10,656 nt of DNA from DATKYV01 sp035528275 (GTDB lineage Bacteria; Acidobacteriota; Terriglobia; UBA7540), in assembly GCA_035528275.1 (NCBI GenBank), contig DATKYV010000128.1, positions 1 through 10,656 of the forward strand, in the 5' to 3' direction. A program made the translations under genes and the position numbers. Shown piece after piece: positions 1 through 7,367 of this stretch (positions are counted from its first letter, which is position 1; every line of letters begins with the position of its first letter). The notes below the pieces were generated by a model, which saw only the letters and a list, made by a program, of their open reading frames with translations, searched no databases and had not been told where the DNA came from.

Positions 1-675
1 CAGGCTCACCGCGCAAACGCCGCGTTGCGTGGCCGCCACCAGCAAGCGGCCCAGCGCACAGTCCACAATGCTGTAACCGACGTCCATTCCTCGCCCTCCT
101 CGCCGGTAAGTTGCCGGCGTCATTCCCAGGTGCCCGGAGGCACGTTCGTAGATCCGGCTGCTCGAACCGAACCCGGCGTCGTATGTCGCCCCGGCGACGT
201 CCTGCCCCTGGCGCAGCCGCCGCTTCAGTCCGTCCATGCGAAGCGAGTCAGCATACTGCCGCGGGGTGATCTTCATTACGCTCTTGAATGTGCGCTGAAG
301 ATGATACGGACTGACTCCGATCCGAGCGCTGAGAGCCCGGAGCGAGAGCATCGTGCTAGGGCTCGCCTCAATCATCCGGCAGACACGGTGGACCATCTCC
401 AGGCGCGGGTTGCGAGAAGCGGCGTCCCGCGGGCGGCACCGTCGGCAAGGGCGGAAGCCCGCCGCCTCGGCATCGTCGGCGAGCGGGAAGAAGATCACGT
501 GTTTTCGCGCCGCCCGGCGCGACGGGCACGACGGCCGACAGTAGATTCCCGCCGAGCGCACGGCAAACACGAAGACTCCGTCGAAGTCTACGTTTCGCTC
601 CAGCGCCGCCCGCCAGAATGCGTTGTCCTCAACAAGTCGTGATTTCCAATTGCCGCTTCGCTGCGAGATGGCCAT
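1..675 (-). CDS. ada: Ada-type methylated-DNA repair/transcription regulator, N-terminal part (cut at window edge)
   Basis: Reading the minus strand from the ATG at 675 gives 225 uninterrupted codons to the window edge. Residues about 15-85 form the Ada zinc-binding domain: GIYCRPSCPSR, then FRPCRRCRP, giving the four ligands C46, C50, C77 and C80 with the spacing of E. coli Ada (C38/C42/C69/C72). C46 would be the cysteine that takes methyl groups from DNA methylphosphotriesters. Residues about 90-195 are an AraC-type helix-turn-helix (SARIGVSPYHLQRTFK, then a second helix ending in GMTPATYRRG). From about residue 200 the methyltransferase domain begins (MDVGYSIVDCALGRLLVAAT). Its PCHR active site would lie outside the window. 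The start has a purine-rich site (GGAAAGGG) 4 bases upstream. The family repairs alkylated DNA and activates the adaptive response after self-methylation. A possible -10 (TAGATT) lies at 716-721 without a clear -35. The gene is divergent from the secreted-protein genes. Confidence 0.93.
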   Translation of the reverse strand, partial: MAISQRSGNWKSRLVEDNAFWRAALERNVDFDGVFVFAVRSAGIYCRPSCPSRRAARKHVIFFPLADDAEAAGFRPCRRCRPRDAASRNPRLEMVHRVCRMIEASPSTMLSLRALSARIGVSPYHLQRTFKSVMKITPRQYADSLRMDGLKRRLRQGQDVAGATYDAGFGSSSRIYERASGHLGMTPATYRRGGRGMDVGYSIVDCALGRLLVAATQRGVCAVSL

Positions 676-804
676 GTTCCCTTTCCGGACTCAGGGTAAG
701 ACAAGGTTGGATTGGAATCTATCCGATTCTTGCGGCCAAATCCCCTCGTTTCTCGACGCATCAGCGAACGGCATTCGTTCTCGCTGGGCGGGTTGGGGAG
801 CCTC

Positions 805-833
805 TTGCGGCGCGCGCGTCGCGCAGGTAGAAT
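805..833 (+). promoter_or_regulatory. Candidate sigma70-type promoter for the secreted module
   Basis: TTGCGG at 805-810 and TAGAAT at 828-833 are separated by 17 bases. The predicted transcript would start near 840, giving only about 9 bases before the ATG at 849, where no good Shine-Dalgarno site is visible. Similar box pairs precede parA and the pRiA4b-type gene in this window. Matched by eye only. Confidence 0.4.
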
Positions 834-848
834 TCCTAATGGTAGAAC

Positions 849-1511
849 ATGTCCCTGGCCCCTATTCCCCCATCCCCCAACAATGACCCACAAGACCGCG
901 CGCCATTCGGTCCCCGGTGGCTGGCGCTTGGATTTGCTGCGCTGTTGCTTGTCGCTCTCCACGCAGATTCGGCGAAGGCGCAATTCCTCTACCGGCACAT
1001 CGATCTGCCTTACCTCGCCGAACAAGCCGCGACCATCGTGCAGGGCCGGGTGGTTGAAGTCCGCTACGAAGGGCATCCCGACTATCCCCACGTCTCCACG
1101 GTTTTCGTAACCCTGGAGGTCGAACGGATGCTGCGCGGAAATCCCGCCGAGCGTTTCAGCTTTCGCCAGTACCTTGCCGGCCCGCTGGCGAGGATGGGCA
1201 AACCGGAATACGCCGTCGGCCAACGCCTCCTTCTCTTTATGACCCGGGAATCCAACTACGGCCTGAGCGCCCCCATCGCGCGCGAGCAAGGCCGCTTCAG
1301 GATTTTGCGCGACAGGCAGGGAAACGAGCTGGTCGCCAACGGCTACGGCAACGCCGGCCTGTTCAGAAATGTGCCGGAAGCGGCCGGCAAGGCGGGCGTC
1401 AGCCTTCCCCCCGCCCAGCTTCGCATGGCGCGGACCGAGCGCGGCCCGGTTCCCCTCGAGGATTTCGTGGAGCTCGTCAGGAGCCTGTCCTCGCAGGCGA
1501 CAACTCGATGA
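849..1511 (+). CDS. Exported protein of unknown function, coupled to a metalloprotease gene
   Basis: This is a 220-residue protein I cannot assign to a named family. Residues 1-23 are polar and proline-rich, followed by a hydrophobic core (LALGFAALLLVALHA) and an AKA-Q signal-peptidase-like site near residue 40, so export is likely. The mature part starts YRHIDLPYLAEQAATIVQGRVVEV and continues with alternating beta-like segments (STVFVTLEVERMLRG, VGQRLLLFMTRE). This resembles a small beta-barrel or OB-like fold with a 'release/transport of a recognised signal' style pattern, but that fold is inference only. The C-terminal helix (VPLEDFVELVRSLSS) is amphipathic. The stop codon overlaps the start of the next gene in an ATGA, so the two proteins are probably made together. 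A role as partner, inhibitor or chaperone of the protease is possible but unproven. The start lacks a good ribosome site; a promoter candidate ends 15 bases upstream. Confidence 0.8.
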   Translation: MSLAPIPPSPNNDPQDRAPFGPRWLALGFAALLLVALHADSAKAQFLYRHIDLPYLAEQAATIVQGRVVEVRYEGHPDYPHVSTVFVTLEVERMLRGNPAERFSFRQYLAGPLARMGKPEYAVGQRLLLFMTRESNYGLSAPIAREQGRFRILRDRQGNELVANGYGNAGLFRNVPEAAGKAGVSLPPAQLRMARTERGPVPLEDFVELVRSLSSQATTR

Positions 1512-2836
1512 AAAGGTTTTGCACCTTCCGAAATACCGGCGTGGTTTGCGGCGCGGTTTTGATTCTGGCCGCGCTCGCGGCGCGAGCCGAAGGCCCGCTT
1601 CTGGTGGGCGGACCGGCTTTCGTCGAGGGCGTTCCCTTCCGCTGGAACATCAACCCGCTGACCTACTGGACCGACCTCGGCCAACTGGGCAACCAATCGA
1701 ATACTCAGGCCGACAGTCTCGTGGCTGAAGCGTTCCAGAAGTGGCAGGACGTTCCCACGGCCAATATCAATTTCAATGCCGCCGGGAAACTGGGCGCGGA
1801 TGTCACAAGCAGTAATTACTTGGCGTTCGAGAATGACCTGAATGACTGTGGCAATCCCCTCGGGTCCATCGCCAAAGACCGCAGCATCGTCTACGACGTG
1901 GACGGAAGCATTGTGCGGGACGCCATCGGCGACGACCCGAATTCCCTGCTGGGATTTGCGTTTCCAGCCTGTTATGGCTCTAACGGCTCGGAGAATGTCT
2001 ACACCCGCGGCATCGCGCTCTTGAACGGTCAATGGATTGACGGTCAGCCCGACAGTTCGACGAACGGTGAGGTCACCCTGGCCGAGTTCCGCGCCGTCTT
2101 CATTCACGAGTTCGGCCACTTGATCGGACTGGACCATTCGCAGATCAACGTAAACTGTTACACGAGCTTCTGTTCACCGGGTGGCTCCGATGCTCAGGGC
2201 CTACCGACAATGTTTCCCCGCTTATTCGGTGAGGAGCAGGCAACTCTGACCCCGGATGATAATGCTGCCCTATCCGAACTCTACCCGGAGACGACGACCA
2301 ATCTACCCACGCGGGTCCCGTACCTCAGCACTACGGGGCGCATTCGCGGCCGCATCTTCTTTTCCGACGGCACGACACAGGTGCAGAGCCTCAACGTCAT
2401 CGCCCGGCGGGTGGACGACCCGCGACGGATTGCGGTCTCGAGCGTCTCCGGGTTTCTCTTCACCGCCGACACGGGCAATCCCGTTTATCCATGGCCCGGA
2501 AGCATTTTCGGCACCCGCGACCAGGCGTACATCGGGTTCTACGAAATCCCCGGGCTCACTCCGGGCGATTACACCATCGAAGTTGAGGCAATCAACCCGG
2601 ATTTTGTGGAAGGCTCGGGCGTGGGGCCGATCGCAACATACGGAATCGCGTTTCCCATCCCGGGGACCTGCGCTACGGAATTCGCAAACACCACACCACC
2701 CGAGTCGGCCACGGATTCCTGCACCGACCAGACAACGTTCAGCGTGACCGCGGGCGCGATCGTCGACTCCGCGTCGGGCACCGACATCATCTTGAACGGA
2801 ACCCCGCCGCGCTTCGACGCGTGGGAGGACGAATAG
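1508..2836 (+). CDS. Secreted matrixin-like zinc metalloprotease (metzincin)
   Basis: The protein has 442 residues with an N-terminal signal peptide (MKRFCTF..., hydrophobic core VVCGAVLILAALAARA, cleavage near residue 27). Residues about 35-260 are the protease domain. HEFGHLIGLDH at 200-210 is the metzincin motif HExxHxxGxxH: H200, H204 and H210 bind zinc and E201 is the catalytic base. M235 in GLPTMFP fits the Met-turn. The N-terminal strand pattern (FRWNINPLTYWTD, AEAFQKWQDVPTANINF) is typical of bacterial matrixin-like proteins. Residues about 275-440 contain beta-rich repeats (GRIRGRIFFSDGT, FYEIPGLTPGDYTIEVEAI) resembling a carboxypeptidase-regulatory-like or prealbumin fold; the rest of the tail is unassigned. 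No transmembrane anchor or lipobox is seen, so it is probably secreted. No propeptide cysteine switch was recognised. The 4-base overlap with the preceding gene suggests translational coupling. The substrate is unknown. Confidence 0.88.
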   Translation: MKRFCTFRNTGVVCGAVLILAALAARAEGPLLVGGPAFVEGVPFRWNINPLTYWTDLGQLGNQSNTQADSLVAEAFQKWQDVPTANINFNAAGKLGADVTSSNYLAFENDLNDCGNPLGSIAKDRSIVYDVDGSIVRDAIGDDPNSLLGFAFPACYGSNGSENVYTRGIALLNGQWIDGQPDSSTNGEVTLAEFRAVFIHEFGHLIGLDHSQINVNCYTSFCSPGGSDAQGLPTMFPRLFGEEQATLTPDDNAALSELYPETTTNLPTRVPYLSTTGRIRGRIFFSDGTTQVQSLNVIARRVDDPRRIAVSSVSGFLFTADTGNPVYPWPGSIFGTRDQAYIGFYEIPGLTPGDYTIEVEAINPDFVEGSGVGPIATYGIAFPIPGTCATEFANTTPPESATDSCTDQTTFSVTAGAIVDSASGTDIILNGTPPRFDAWEDE

Positions 2837-2840
2837 AAAA

Positions 2841-2870
2841 ACGATGAACGATGAATTAGGAATGATGAAC
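2841..2870. repeat. Short GATGAAC-type direct repeats after the protease gene
   Basis: The sequence just after the protease stop carries three near copies of a GATGAAC/GATGAAT word, at about 2843, 2850 and 2864. It is AT-richer than its surroundings and shows no coding sense. Function unknown; it may be simple slippage sequence. Confidence 0.5.
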
Positions 2871-2901
2871 GGTCCGGTATCCGCCCGTCATCGTCGCGCT
2901 T

Positions 2902-2917
2902 TCCGTCGGCTGACGGA
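2902..2917. repeat. 16-base palindrome in the protease-lipoprotein spacer
   Basis: TCCGTCGGCTGACGGA forms a 6-bp stem around a 4-base loop. The same 16-mer with one base changed (A for G at the centre) recurs at 7473-7488 inside a larger palindromic element. There is no T-tract after it, so a terminator is not favoured. Confidence 0.5.
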
Positions 2918-2939
2918 TTGATCGTTTGCAGGGAGCTTG

Positions 2940-4295
2940 GTGAACATCGCTCCGACCCAACCCGCTCGAATACGCCTCGCCCTGGCGACCGCACTGGCGC
3001 TCACGCTGGCCGCCTGCGGCGGAGGGGGAAGCACCGCGCCCACGCCCAACCCCGTCCCCACGCTGAATTCCATCTCGCCCTCGAGCGCCACCGCCGGTGC
3101 CGCGGGCTTTTCAATCACCGTTAACGGCTCGAACTTCGTTTCCAATTCCGTGGTCCGCTGGCGCGGAGAAAATCGCGTCACAACATTCGTCAGCAGCACG
3201 CAACTGACCGCGGCGATCACTCCCACCGACATTTCCGACGGCGGAACGGCTCAGGTCACGGTCTTTAATCCTGCGCCGGGGGGCGGGACTTCAACAGGAC
3301 AGACGTTCACCGTCAATAATCCCGCGCCCACTCTGACTTCGCTCTCGCCAAGCAGCGCCGTGGCCACGGGTCAGGACTTCACCCTGCATGCCATGGGGTC
3401 AAGCTTCGTCCCCAGCTCGGTGCTTCGGTGGAACGGCTCCGATCGGGCAACAAGCTTTGTGAATAGCATCGAGGTAACCGCAACGATCCTGGCCAGCGAT
3501 ATCGCCACCACCGGCACTGCCCAAGTGAGCGTGTTCAATCCCACGCCGGACGGCGGCCTCTCGGCCGGCCGGACGTTCACGATTACGGCGACGGCGCCAC
3601 TGGTTATCAATACATCGCGGTTGCCGGCCAGCGCGGGTGGGAAATCCTACAATTTCGGGCTCTCCGCCAGTGGAGGCGTCCCGAACCCCAACGACACCGG
3701 CAGTCCTTATGACTGGACGGTCTCCTCGGGAAGCCTGTCCGCCGGCCTGATGCTCGAGTCGGGGACGGGACGAATTCTGGGAACCGTCAGTGGGCCGACT
3801 TCCACCTTCACCGTCCGCGTGAGCGACTTTGCGACAACGCCCAATACCGCAACGCGGAGTCTTACCCTGCAAGTGCTTCCCTCCCTCGGCCGCAACGATT
3901 TCTGCACCTCGGGCAGTACCGCAGGCACCACGCAGATCTCCAACGGCACGATCCGCGCCTCCCTCAGTCCCTACGGCGACGTTGATGTGTATTCCTTCCA
4001 GGGAACGGCGGGACACCAGGTAACCATCGAAACCTTCGCGCAGCGGCTGGACCTGGACGGAAACTCCGCCACGCGCGATTCACAAGCGGATACGATTCTC
4101 GAGTTGCTCGACGGCAGTTGTAGCCAGATCACATTCAGCGACGACATCATTATGGTCGACATGCAGGATTCGCTCATCCAAAACTTCACCCTTCCGTCGA
4201 GTCCAGGTGGCCTCTACTTCATCCGCGTCCGCGATTTCCGCGGCGACGGCCGGCCGGACCTCCTCTACGACCTCTCGCTCACGGGAGCCGACTGA
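2940..4295 (+). CDS. Lipoprotein with two IPT/TIG repeats, a putative Ig domain and a PPC-like C-terminus
   Basis: I chose the GTG at 2940 because AGGGAG lies 4 bases upstream; the alternative TTG at 2937 is too close to it. The protein has 451 residues. Residues 1-25 are a lipoprotein signal ending in the lipobox LAAC (C26), followed by a GGGG linker, so it should be lipid-anchored and face the periplasm or outside. Two tandem IPT/TIG-type repeats follow, about 38-125 and 126-215; each starts P.PTL.S.SPSSA and contains G.(N/S)FV..S.(V/L)RW and a TAQV.VFNP strand. Residues about 216-310 resemble a putative Ig domain (He_PIG type: LPASAGGKSYNFGLSASGG...LESGTGRILGTVSG). Residues about 315-450 look like a pre-peptidase C-terminal (PPC) domain: DVDVYSFQGTAGHQVTIETFA, then DTILELLD. 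Such domains bind surfaces or carbohydrates. No catalytic domain is visible. It lies 103 bases after the protease gene and may share its transcript. Confidence 0.85.
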   Translation: MNIAPTQPARIRLALATALALTLAACGGGGSTAPTPNPVPTLNSISPSSATAGAAGFSITVNGSNFVSNSVVRWRGENRVTTFVSSTQLTAAITPTDISDGGTAQVTVFNPAPGGGTSTGQTFTVNNPAPTLTSLSPSSAVATGQDFTLHAMGSSFVPSSVLRWNGSDRATSFVNSIEVTATILASDIATTGTAQVSVFNPTPDGGLSAGRTFTITATAPLVINTSRLPASAGGKSYNFGLSASGGVPNPNDTGSPYDWTVSSGSLSAGLMLESGTGRILGTVSGPTSTFTVRVSDFATTPNTATRSLTLQVLPSLGRNDFCTSGSTAGTTQISNGTIRASLSPYGDVDVYSFQGTAGHQVTIETFAQRLDLDGNSATRDSQADTILELLDGSCSQITFSDDIIMVDMQDSLIQNFTLPSSPGGLYFIRVRDFRGDGRPDLLYDLSLTGAD

Positions 4296-4343
4296 CATTG
4301 GGGCGCGGCTGGGCGCCGCTTCACGGCAAAGTCAACTTCGTCC

Positions 4344-4922
4344 TTACCATTCGACGAGCTCCAAATCTTTGCTGACGAGATCAGGATTGAAATCTTGAGG
4401 ATCGAAGGCGCCGCCGATCCACTCCAGCATGGAGTCATGCTCCTCATGGGCGGGGTCTCGGATGGCTTCCAAGAAATTCTCATAGCCGCCTATGCCTCCG
4501 CAATCTTCGGGCGGACAGGCCATCGCACCCCCAACACACGCCGGATAGCGCTGGCCCTCGACCACCGGCAGGATCTTCTCGACGCGGACAACGTGCTTCC
4601 AGCCGTCCCCGAAATCGTACATGTAGATGAATCGGTCAGGAACCTGGGGAGCAATCTGGCTCAACGTGTATTCCCCCTCGTCCTCCGCATCCTCCAGTTC
4701 AAACTCTGGGTCGGAGTAATCGCATCCATGAATCTCAAATTGGTGAAGGTGGGAGTTCGTCCAGCCCATGGCCACCTGAAGTATTTCGTGGAAGGAAGCC
4801 AACGTCGCTTCACCGGGAACCAAGAGCCGTCGCCAGATGGGCGGGCCGCTTTCCATGAGCTCGACCTTGACTTGATAGACGGTCTTGGGCCGTCGCGGCT
4901 TCTTCTTTTTCTTTGTGGCCAT
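4344..4922 (-). CDS. Plasmid pRiA4b ORF-3 family protein
   Basis: This 192-residue protein matches the pRiA4b ORF-3-like family by several blocks: YQVKVELMESGPPIWRRLLV near the N-terminus, LASFHEILQVAMGWTNSHLHQFEI, then FIYMYDFGDGWKHVVRVEKIL, and PACVGGAMACPPEDCGGIGGYENFLEAI before a short acidic tail. The start is preceded by a lysine-rich run (ATKKKKK) that may bind nucleic acid. Cysteines in the CVGGAMACPPEDC stretch could bind metal, although family members often lack some of them. Biochemical function is not established. GAGGAG lies 7 bases before the ATG, and a TTGCGC/TAGAGA promoter candidate lies upstream. The gene converges with the TIG lipoprotein gene across 48 bases. Confidence 0.9.
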   Translation of the reverse strand: MATKKKKKPRRPKTVYQVKVELMESGPPIWRRLLVPGEATLASFHEILQVAMGWTNSHLHQFEIHGCDYSDPEFELEDAEDEGEYTLSQIAPQVPDRFIYMYDFGDGWKHVVRVEKILPVVEGQRYPACVGGAMACPPEDCGGIGGYENFLEAIRDPAHEEHDSMLEWIGGAFDPQDFNPDLVSKDLELVEW

Positions 4923-4949
4923 GTTATAGCTCCTCTCACCACACAGAAT

Positions 4950-4978
4950 TCTCTACCCCCTTGCAGCCGAAGGCGCAA
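4950..4978 (-). promoter_or_regulatory. Candidate promoter of the pRiA4b-type gene
   Basis: On the minus strand TTGCGC (4973-4978) and TAGAGA (4950-4955) are 17 bases apart. The start would be near 4943, leaving a short leader that contains the GAGGAG ribosome site. The -10 box is a weak match, but the pair follows the pattern seen before parA and the gene at 849. Confidence 0.35.
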
Positions 4979-5194
4979 AGGACAGAGGCGACACGAACTT
5001 CGTGAGGACATCGAAAGCTCCAAGCAGGGCTGGCTCTGGCTTCTGAGGCGGTTGGTCGGACAACACCCCAAGACGGCTGTCAAATCGGGTCGCAGACTGC
5101 GGATTCACTTTGGCAGACTCAAACCTTGCGGATTTCGGCCAATTCCGCGTCGCTGGTATCCCGCCTATCTCAGGCTGAGGCGTTTCAGGCTGTA
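4979..5194. other. Spacer between the pRiA4b-type and bactofilin genes
   Basis: I see no gene here on either strand. Just downstream of the bactofilin stop lies a small nested stem-loop (5162-5182, arms CGCCT/AGGCG enclosing CTCAG-G-CTGAG). It could act as a transcript end signal but has no T-tract. Confidence 0.4.
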
Positions 5195-5623
5195 TCAGGT
5201 TCGGTCCTTGGAATCGAGCCCCGCCGCGGGGTGTTTTTCGGGCTCGGGCGTGGGCATGTGGCAGTGGCCGTCGAAATAGCCGCCGGGGTCGACCACCAGC
5301 GACGCGGTGAAGATGTCGCCGAGGACGATGCCGTGTTCCTTGATCTCCAGGCGATCGGAGGCGTGGATGTTGCCCTTCACCTTGCCGCTGACGCTGATCA
5401 GCTTGGCGCGTATATCGGCTTCGACGTCGCCCTGCTCGGCCACCACGATGGTCCCCTCGGATTCGATCTCGCCCTTGAAGTGGCTGTTCAGACGGATCAT
5501 GCCGGTCGCCACTTTCATCTTGCCTTCGACCTCGACGCCGGGCTCGAGCAGGCCCACGACGTCGTCGTCCAGGAGTTCTTCCAGCTCGCGACGGCGGCGA
5601 GATTTCCCCAGTCCCATGCTCAT
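5195..5623 (-). CDS. Bactofilin (polymer-forming cytoskeletal protein)
   Basis: This 142-residue protein has the bactofilin (DUF583) layout. There is a short charged N-terminus (MSMGLGKSRRRRELEELLDDD), then a beta-helix core at about 25-118 with repeated strand-turn units: VEVEGKMKVATGMIRLNSHFKGEIESEGTIVV, QGDVEADIRAKLISVSGKVKGNI, SDRLEIKEHGIVLGDI. It ends in a proline- and glutamate-rich tail (MPTPEPEKHPA). Bactofilins self-assemble without nucleotide into filaments that scaffold other proteins. AGGAGG lies 5 bases before the first ATG. It starts 112 bases after parB on the same strand, so it may share its transcript or have its own promoter in the AT-rich gap. In Myxococcus xanthus bactofilins position ParABS components, so the linkage is meaningful, though a functional link here is inference. 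Confidence 0.93.
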   Translation of the reverse strand: MSMGLGKSRRRRELEELLDDDVVGLLEPGVEVEGKMKVATGMIRLNSHFKGEIESEGTIVVAEQGDVEADIRAKLISVSGKVKGNIHASDRLEIKEHGIVLGDIFTASLVVDPGGYFDGHCHMPTPEPEKHPAAGLDSKDRT

Positions 5624-5659
5624 GGCAGCCTCCTCAGCGTGAACCTCTACAGGACATAC

Positions 5660-5735
5660 ACTATTGATGTAATCCTAAATCTAGATATACCGATATTTGA
5701 TATATCCGAGTATCTCGGGCCGGGGCGAAGCGCCC
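5660..5735. promoter_or_regulatory. AT-rich parB-bactofilin spacer with dyads
   Basis: This spacer is strikingly AT-rich for the window. Next to the parB stop it holds a small hairpin (GGGCG-AAG-CGCCC, 5723-5735), then a second one (CCGAG-TAT-CTCGG, 5706-5718), then several GATATA-type words including the palindrome GATATATC (5699-5706). The hairpins lack T-tracts, so at best they are weak terminators. The AT-rich part (5660-5705) is a likely place for a bactofilin promoter, but I cannot name clear -35/-10 boxes. Confidence 0.35.
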
Positions 5736-6584
5736 TCAGCGCCGGACGATCCATTCGTAAATGCGGTTCAAGTCCTCGGCGGAAAAATACTTGATCTCGA
5801 TCCTTCCCCGCTTCGCGTTGCCGACAATCTTCACCCGCGTGCCCAGGGTCCGCTCCATCTCCAGCACCGCGGCGCGAACGTTCGGGTCGGGCTTCGAATC
5901 AGGCCCCGAACTCTTTCGCCCTTTGGGTCGCCACCCGGAGCCGGCGACGATCTCCTCCGTCTGCCGTACCGAAAGCCCCTTCTCGACGATGAGCCGGGCA
6001 AGCTCGGCCTGAGCCTCGGCGTCCTTGAGCGCCACCAGCGCCCGCGCGTGCCCGGCGCTGATCTCGCCCGAGGCCAGCACGGCTTGCACCTGCGGGGGCA
6101 GGCGCAACAGCCGCACCGTGTTGCTCACCACGGTGCGCGTCAGCCCCAGCCGCGCGGCGATCTCCTCATGAGTCAAGCCGTGCTTTTCCTGCAGCGCCGC
6201 CAGCCCCTGCGCCGCCTCCAGGGCGTTCAAATCTTCGCGCAGGAGGTTTTCGGTGAGAGCCAGCTCCAGCGCCTCGCGGTCGCGAACGTCGCGGACGATC
6301 GCCGGGACCACCTCCAGCCCCGCCAATCGCGCCGCCCGCCAGCGACGCTCGCCGGCGATCAACTGATAGCGGCCGTCGGCGCGGCGCAACAACACGGGCT
6401 GGACAACGCCGCTGGAACGGATCGAGTCCGCCAGCTCCTTCAGGCTCGCGTCACCAAAGGCGCGGCGCGGCTGAAACGGGTTCGGGTCAATGAGGTCGAC
6501 GGCCACCTCTTCGAGCCCTGCCGTGGTCGTTTCGACTTCGCGCAGGAGCGCGTTAAGCCCGCGCCCCAACGCCTTTCTGGTCAT
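5736..6584 (-). CDS. parB: Chromosome partitioning protein ParB
   Basis: The ATG at 6584 gives 282 residues and the classic start MTRKALGRGLNALL, which holds the short basic segment that stimulates ParA. AAGGAGG lies 9 bases upstream, inside the end of parA; longer readings upstream overlap parA and lack family similarity. Residues about 25-115 are the N-terminal CTPase domain: NPFQPRRAF (about 35-43) and the CTP-binding AGERRWRAA (77-85), then ALTENLLREDLNALEAA. Residues about 120-200 form the parS-binding helix-turn-helix (LTHEEIAARLGLTRTVVSNTVRLLRLP, then SAGHARALVAL). The last 45 residues, ending NRIYEWIVRR, are the dimerisation domain. ParB clamps onto parS, spreads along DNA and drives origin segregation with ParA. 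The candidate parS sites are at 7413-7428 and 8389-8404. Confidence 0.97.
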   Translation of the reverse strand: MTRKALGRGLNALLREVETTTAGLEEVAVDLIDPNPFQPRRAFGDASLKELADSIRSSGVVQPVLLRRADGRYQLIAGERRWRAARLAGLEVVPAIVRDVRDREALELALTENLLREDLNALEAAQGLAALQEKHGLTHEEIAARLGLTRTVVSNTVRLLRLPPQVQAVLASGEISAGHARALVALKDAEAQAELARLIVEKGLSVRQTEEIVAGSGWRPKGRKSSGPDSKPDPNVRAAVLEMERTLGTRVKIVGNAKRGRIEIKYFSAEDLNRIYEWIVRR

Positions 6585-7344
6585 GACTGATGACCTCCTT
6601 GGCGAGTTCGAGATAACTCTCCGCACCGCGGCATTCGGGATCGTAGAGGAAGATCGGCTTGCCGTAACTTGGCGCCTCGGCCAGCCGCACGTTGCGCGGG
6701 ATGAGCGTCTCAAAGACCTGGTCGCCGAAGAAGTCCTTGAGGTCGTCTCGCACCTGGCGCGAGAGGTTCGTCCGCTCGTCGTACATGGTGAGCAGGATGC
6801 CCTCGACGGCCAGCCGCGGGTTGTGCGTTCGTCGGATGCGAATCAGCGTGTCGATCAATTCCGAGACGCCTTCCAGCGCGAAGTATTCGCACTGCACCGG
6901 GACAATCACCGAATCGGCCGCCACCAGGGCGTTCAGGGTGAGCAAGTCGAGCGCCGGCGGGCAATCGAGGATGATGAAGTTGAATTTCGAGCGCACGCAT
7001 TCGAGCTTGCGGCGCAGCAAGTGTTCGCGCTCGGGCTGCTCCACCAATTCGATGGTCGCCCCAACCAGATTCTTCTCCGAGGGTATCAGGTGAAGCCCCT
7101 CAACGGCGGAATTCAGGATCAGCTCCTCAAAAGGCACGCCCAGCATCAACCCGTGGTAGAGCGATCGACGCGACGGATCCTTGGCAAACCCCAGGCCGCC
7201 TGTGGTGTTTGCTTGGGGATCGCAATCAACCACCAGCGTCCACATGTCGTGACCGGCCAGGGCGGCGCTGAGATTGATGGCGGTGGTGGTCTTCCCCACT
7301 CCGCCTTTCTGATTGGCAATGGCGATGACTCGGCCCACTTTCAC
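6553..7344 (-). CDS. parA: Chromosome partitioning ATPase ParA (Soj type)
   Basis: This 263-residue protein has the deviant Walker A motif KGGVGKTT (13-20), the A' motif VVDCDPQ (38-44) and Walker B FIILDCPP (123-130), the features of small chromosomal ParA/Soj proteins that lack an N-terminal helix-turn-helix. The family binds DNA non-specifically as an ATP dimer and moves ParB-parS complexes along the nucleoid. The GTG at 7344 is the first start after an in-frame stop; the ribosome site is poor (GGGTTGGG). A GTG at 7338 is an alternative that removes two residues. The last 32 bases overlap parB, so the two are translated from one message. A TTGCGG/TAGATT promoter candidate lies directly upstream, with a parS just beyond it, suggesting that ParB may control its own operon. 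Confidence 0.97.
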   Translation of the reverse strand: MKVGRVIAIANQKGGVGKTTTAINLSAALAGHDMWTLVVDCDPQANTTGGLGFAKDPSRRSLYHGLMLGVPFEELILNSAVEGLHLIPSEKNLVGATIELVEQPEREHLLRRKLECVRSKFNFIILDCPPALDLLTLNALVAADSVIVPVQCEYFALEGVSELIDTLIRIRRTHNPRLAVEGILLTMYDERTNLSRQVRDDLKDFFGDQVFETLIPRNVRLAEAPSYGKPIFLYDPECRGAESYLELAKEVISHDQKGVGARA

Positions 7345-7367
7345 CCCAACCCGTTGAATTCGTGGAG

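Noticed and set aside
476..510. CACGTG within the Ada gene as a third parS
   Set aside because: The flanks (GATCACGTGTTTTC) do not fit the parS arms.
25..642. 205-codon plus-strand open frame
   Set aside because: It is antisense to the Ada gene, whose zinc-binding cysteines and helix-turn-helix are clear.
1343..2137. 264-codon minus-strand open frame
   Set aside because: It lies opposite the coupled exported protein and the metalloprotease with its intact zinc motif; a GC-rich shadow frame.
4296..4343. GC-rich hairpin between the convergent lipoprotein and pRiA4b-type genes as a terminator
   Set aside because: Only a 5-bp stem (GGCGC/GCGCC) with no T-tract on either side.
6585..6713. Longer ParB start upstream of 6584
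   Set aside because: The extra residues overlap parA in another frame; MTRKALGRGLNALL with AAGGAGG upstream is the standard ParB start.
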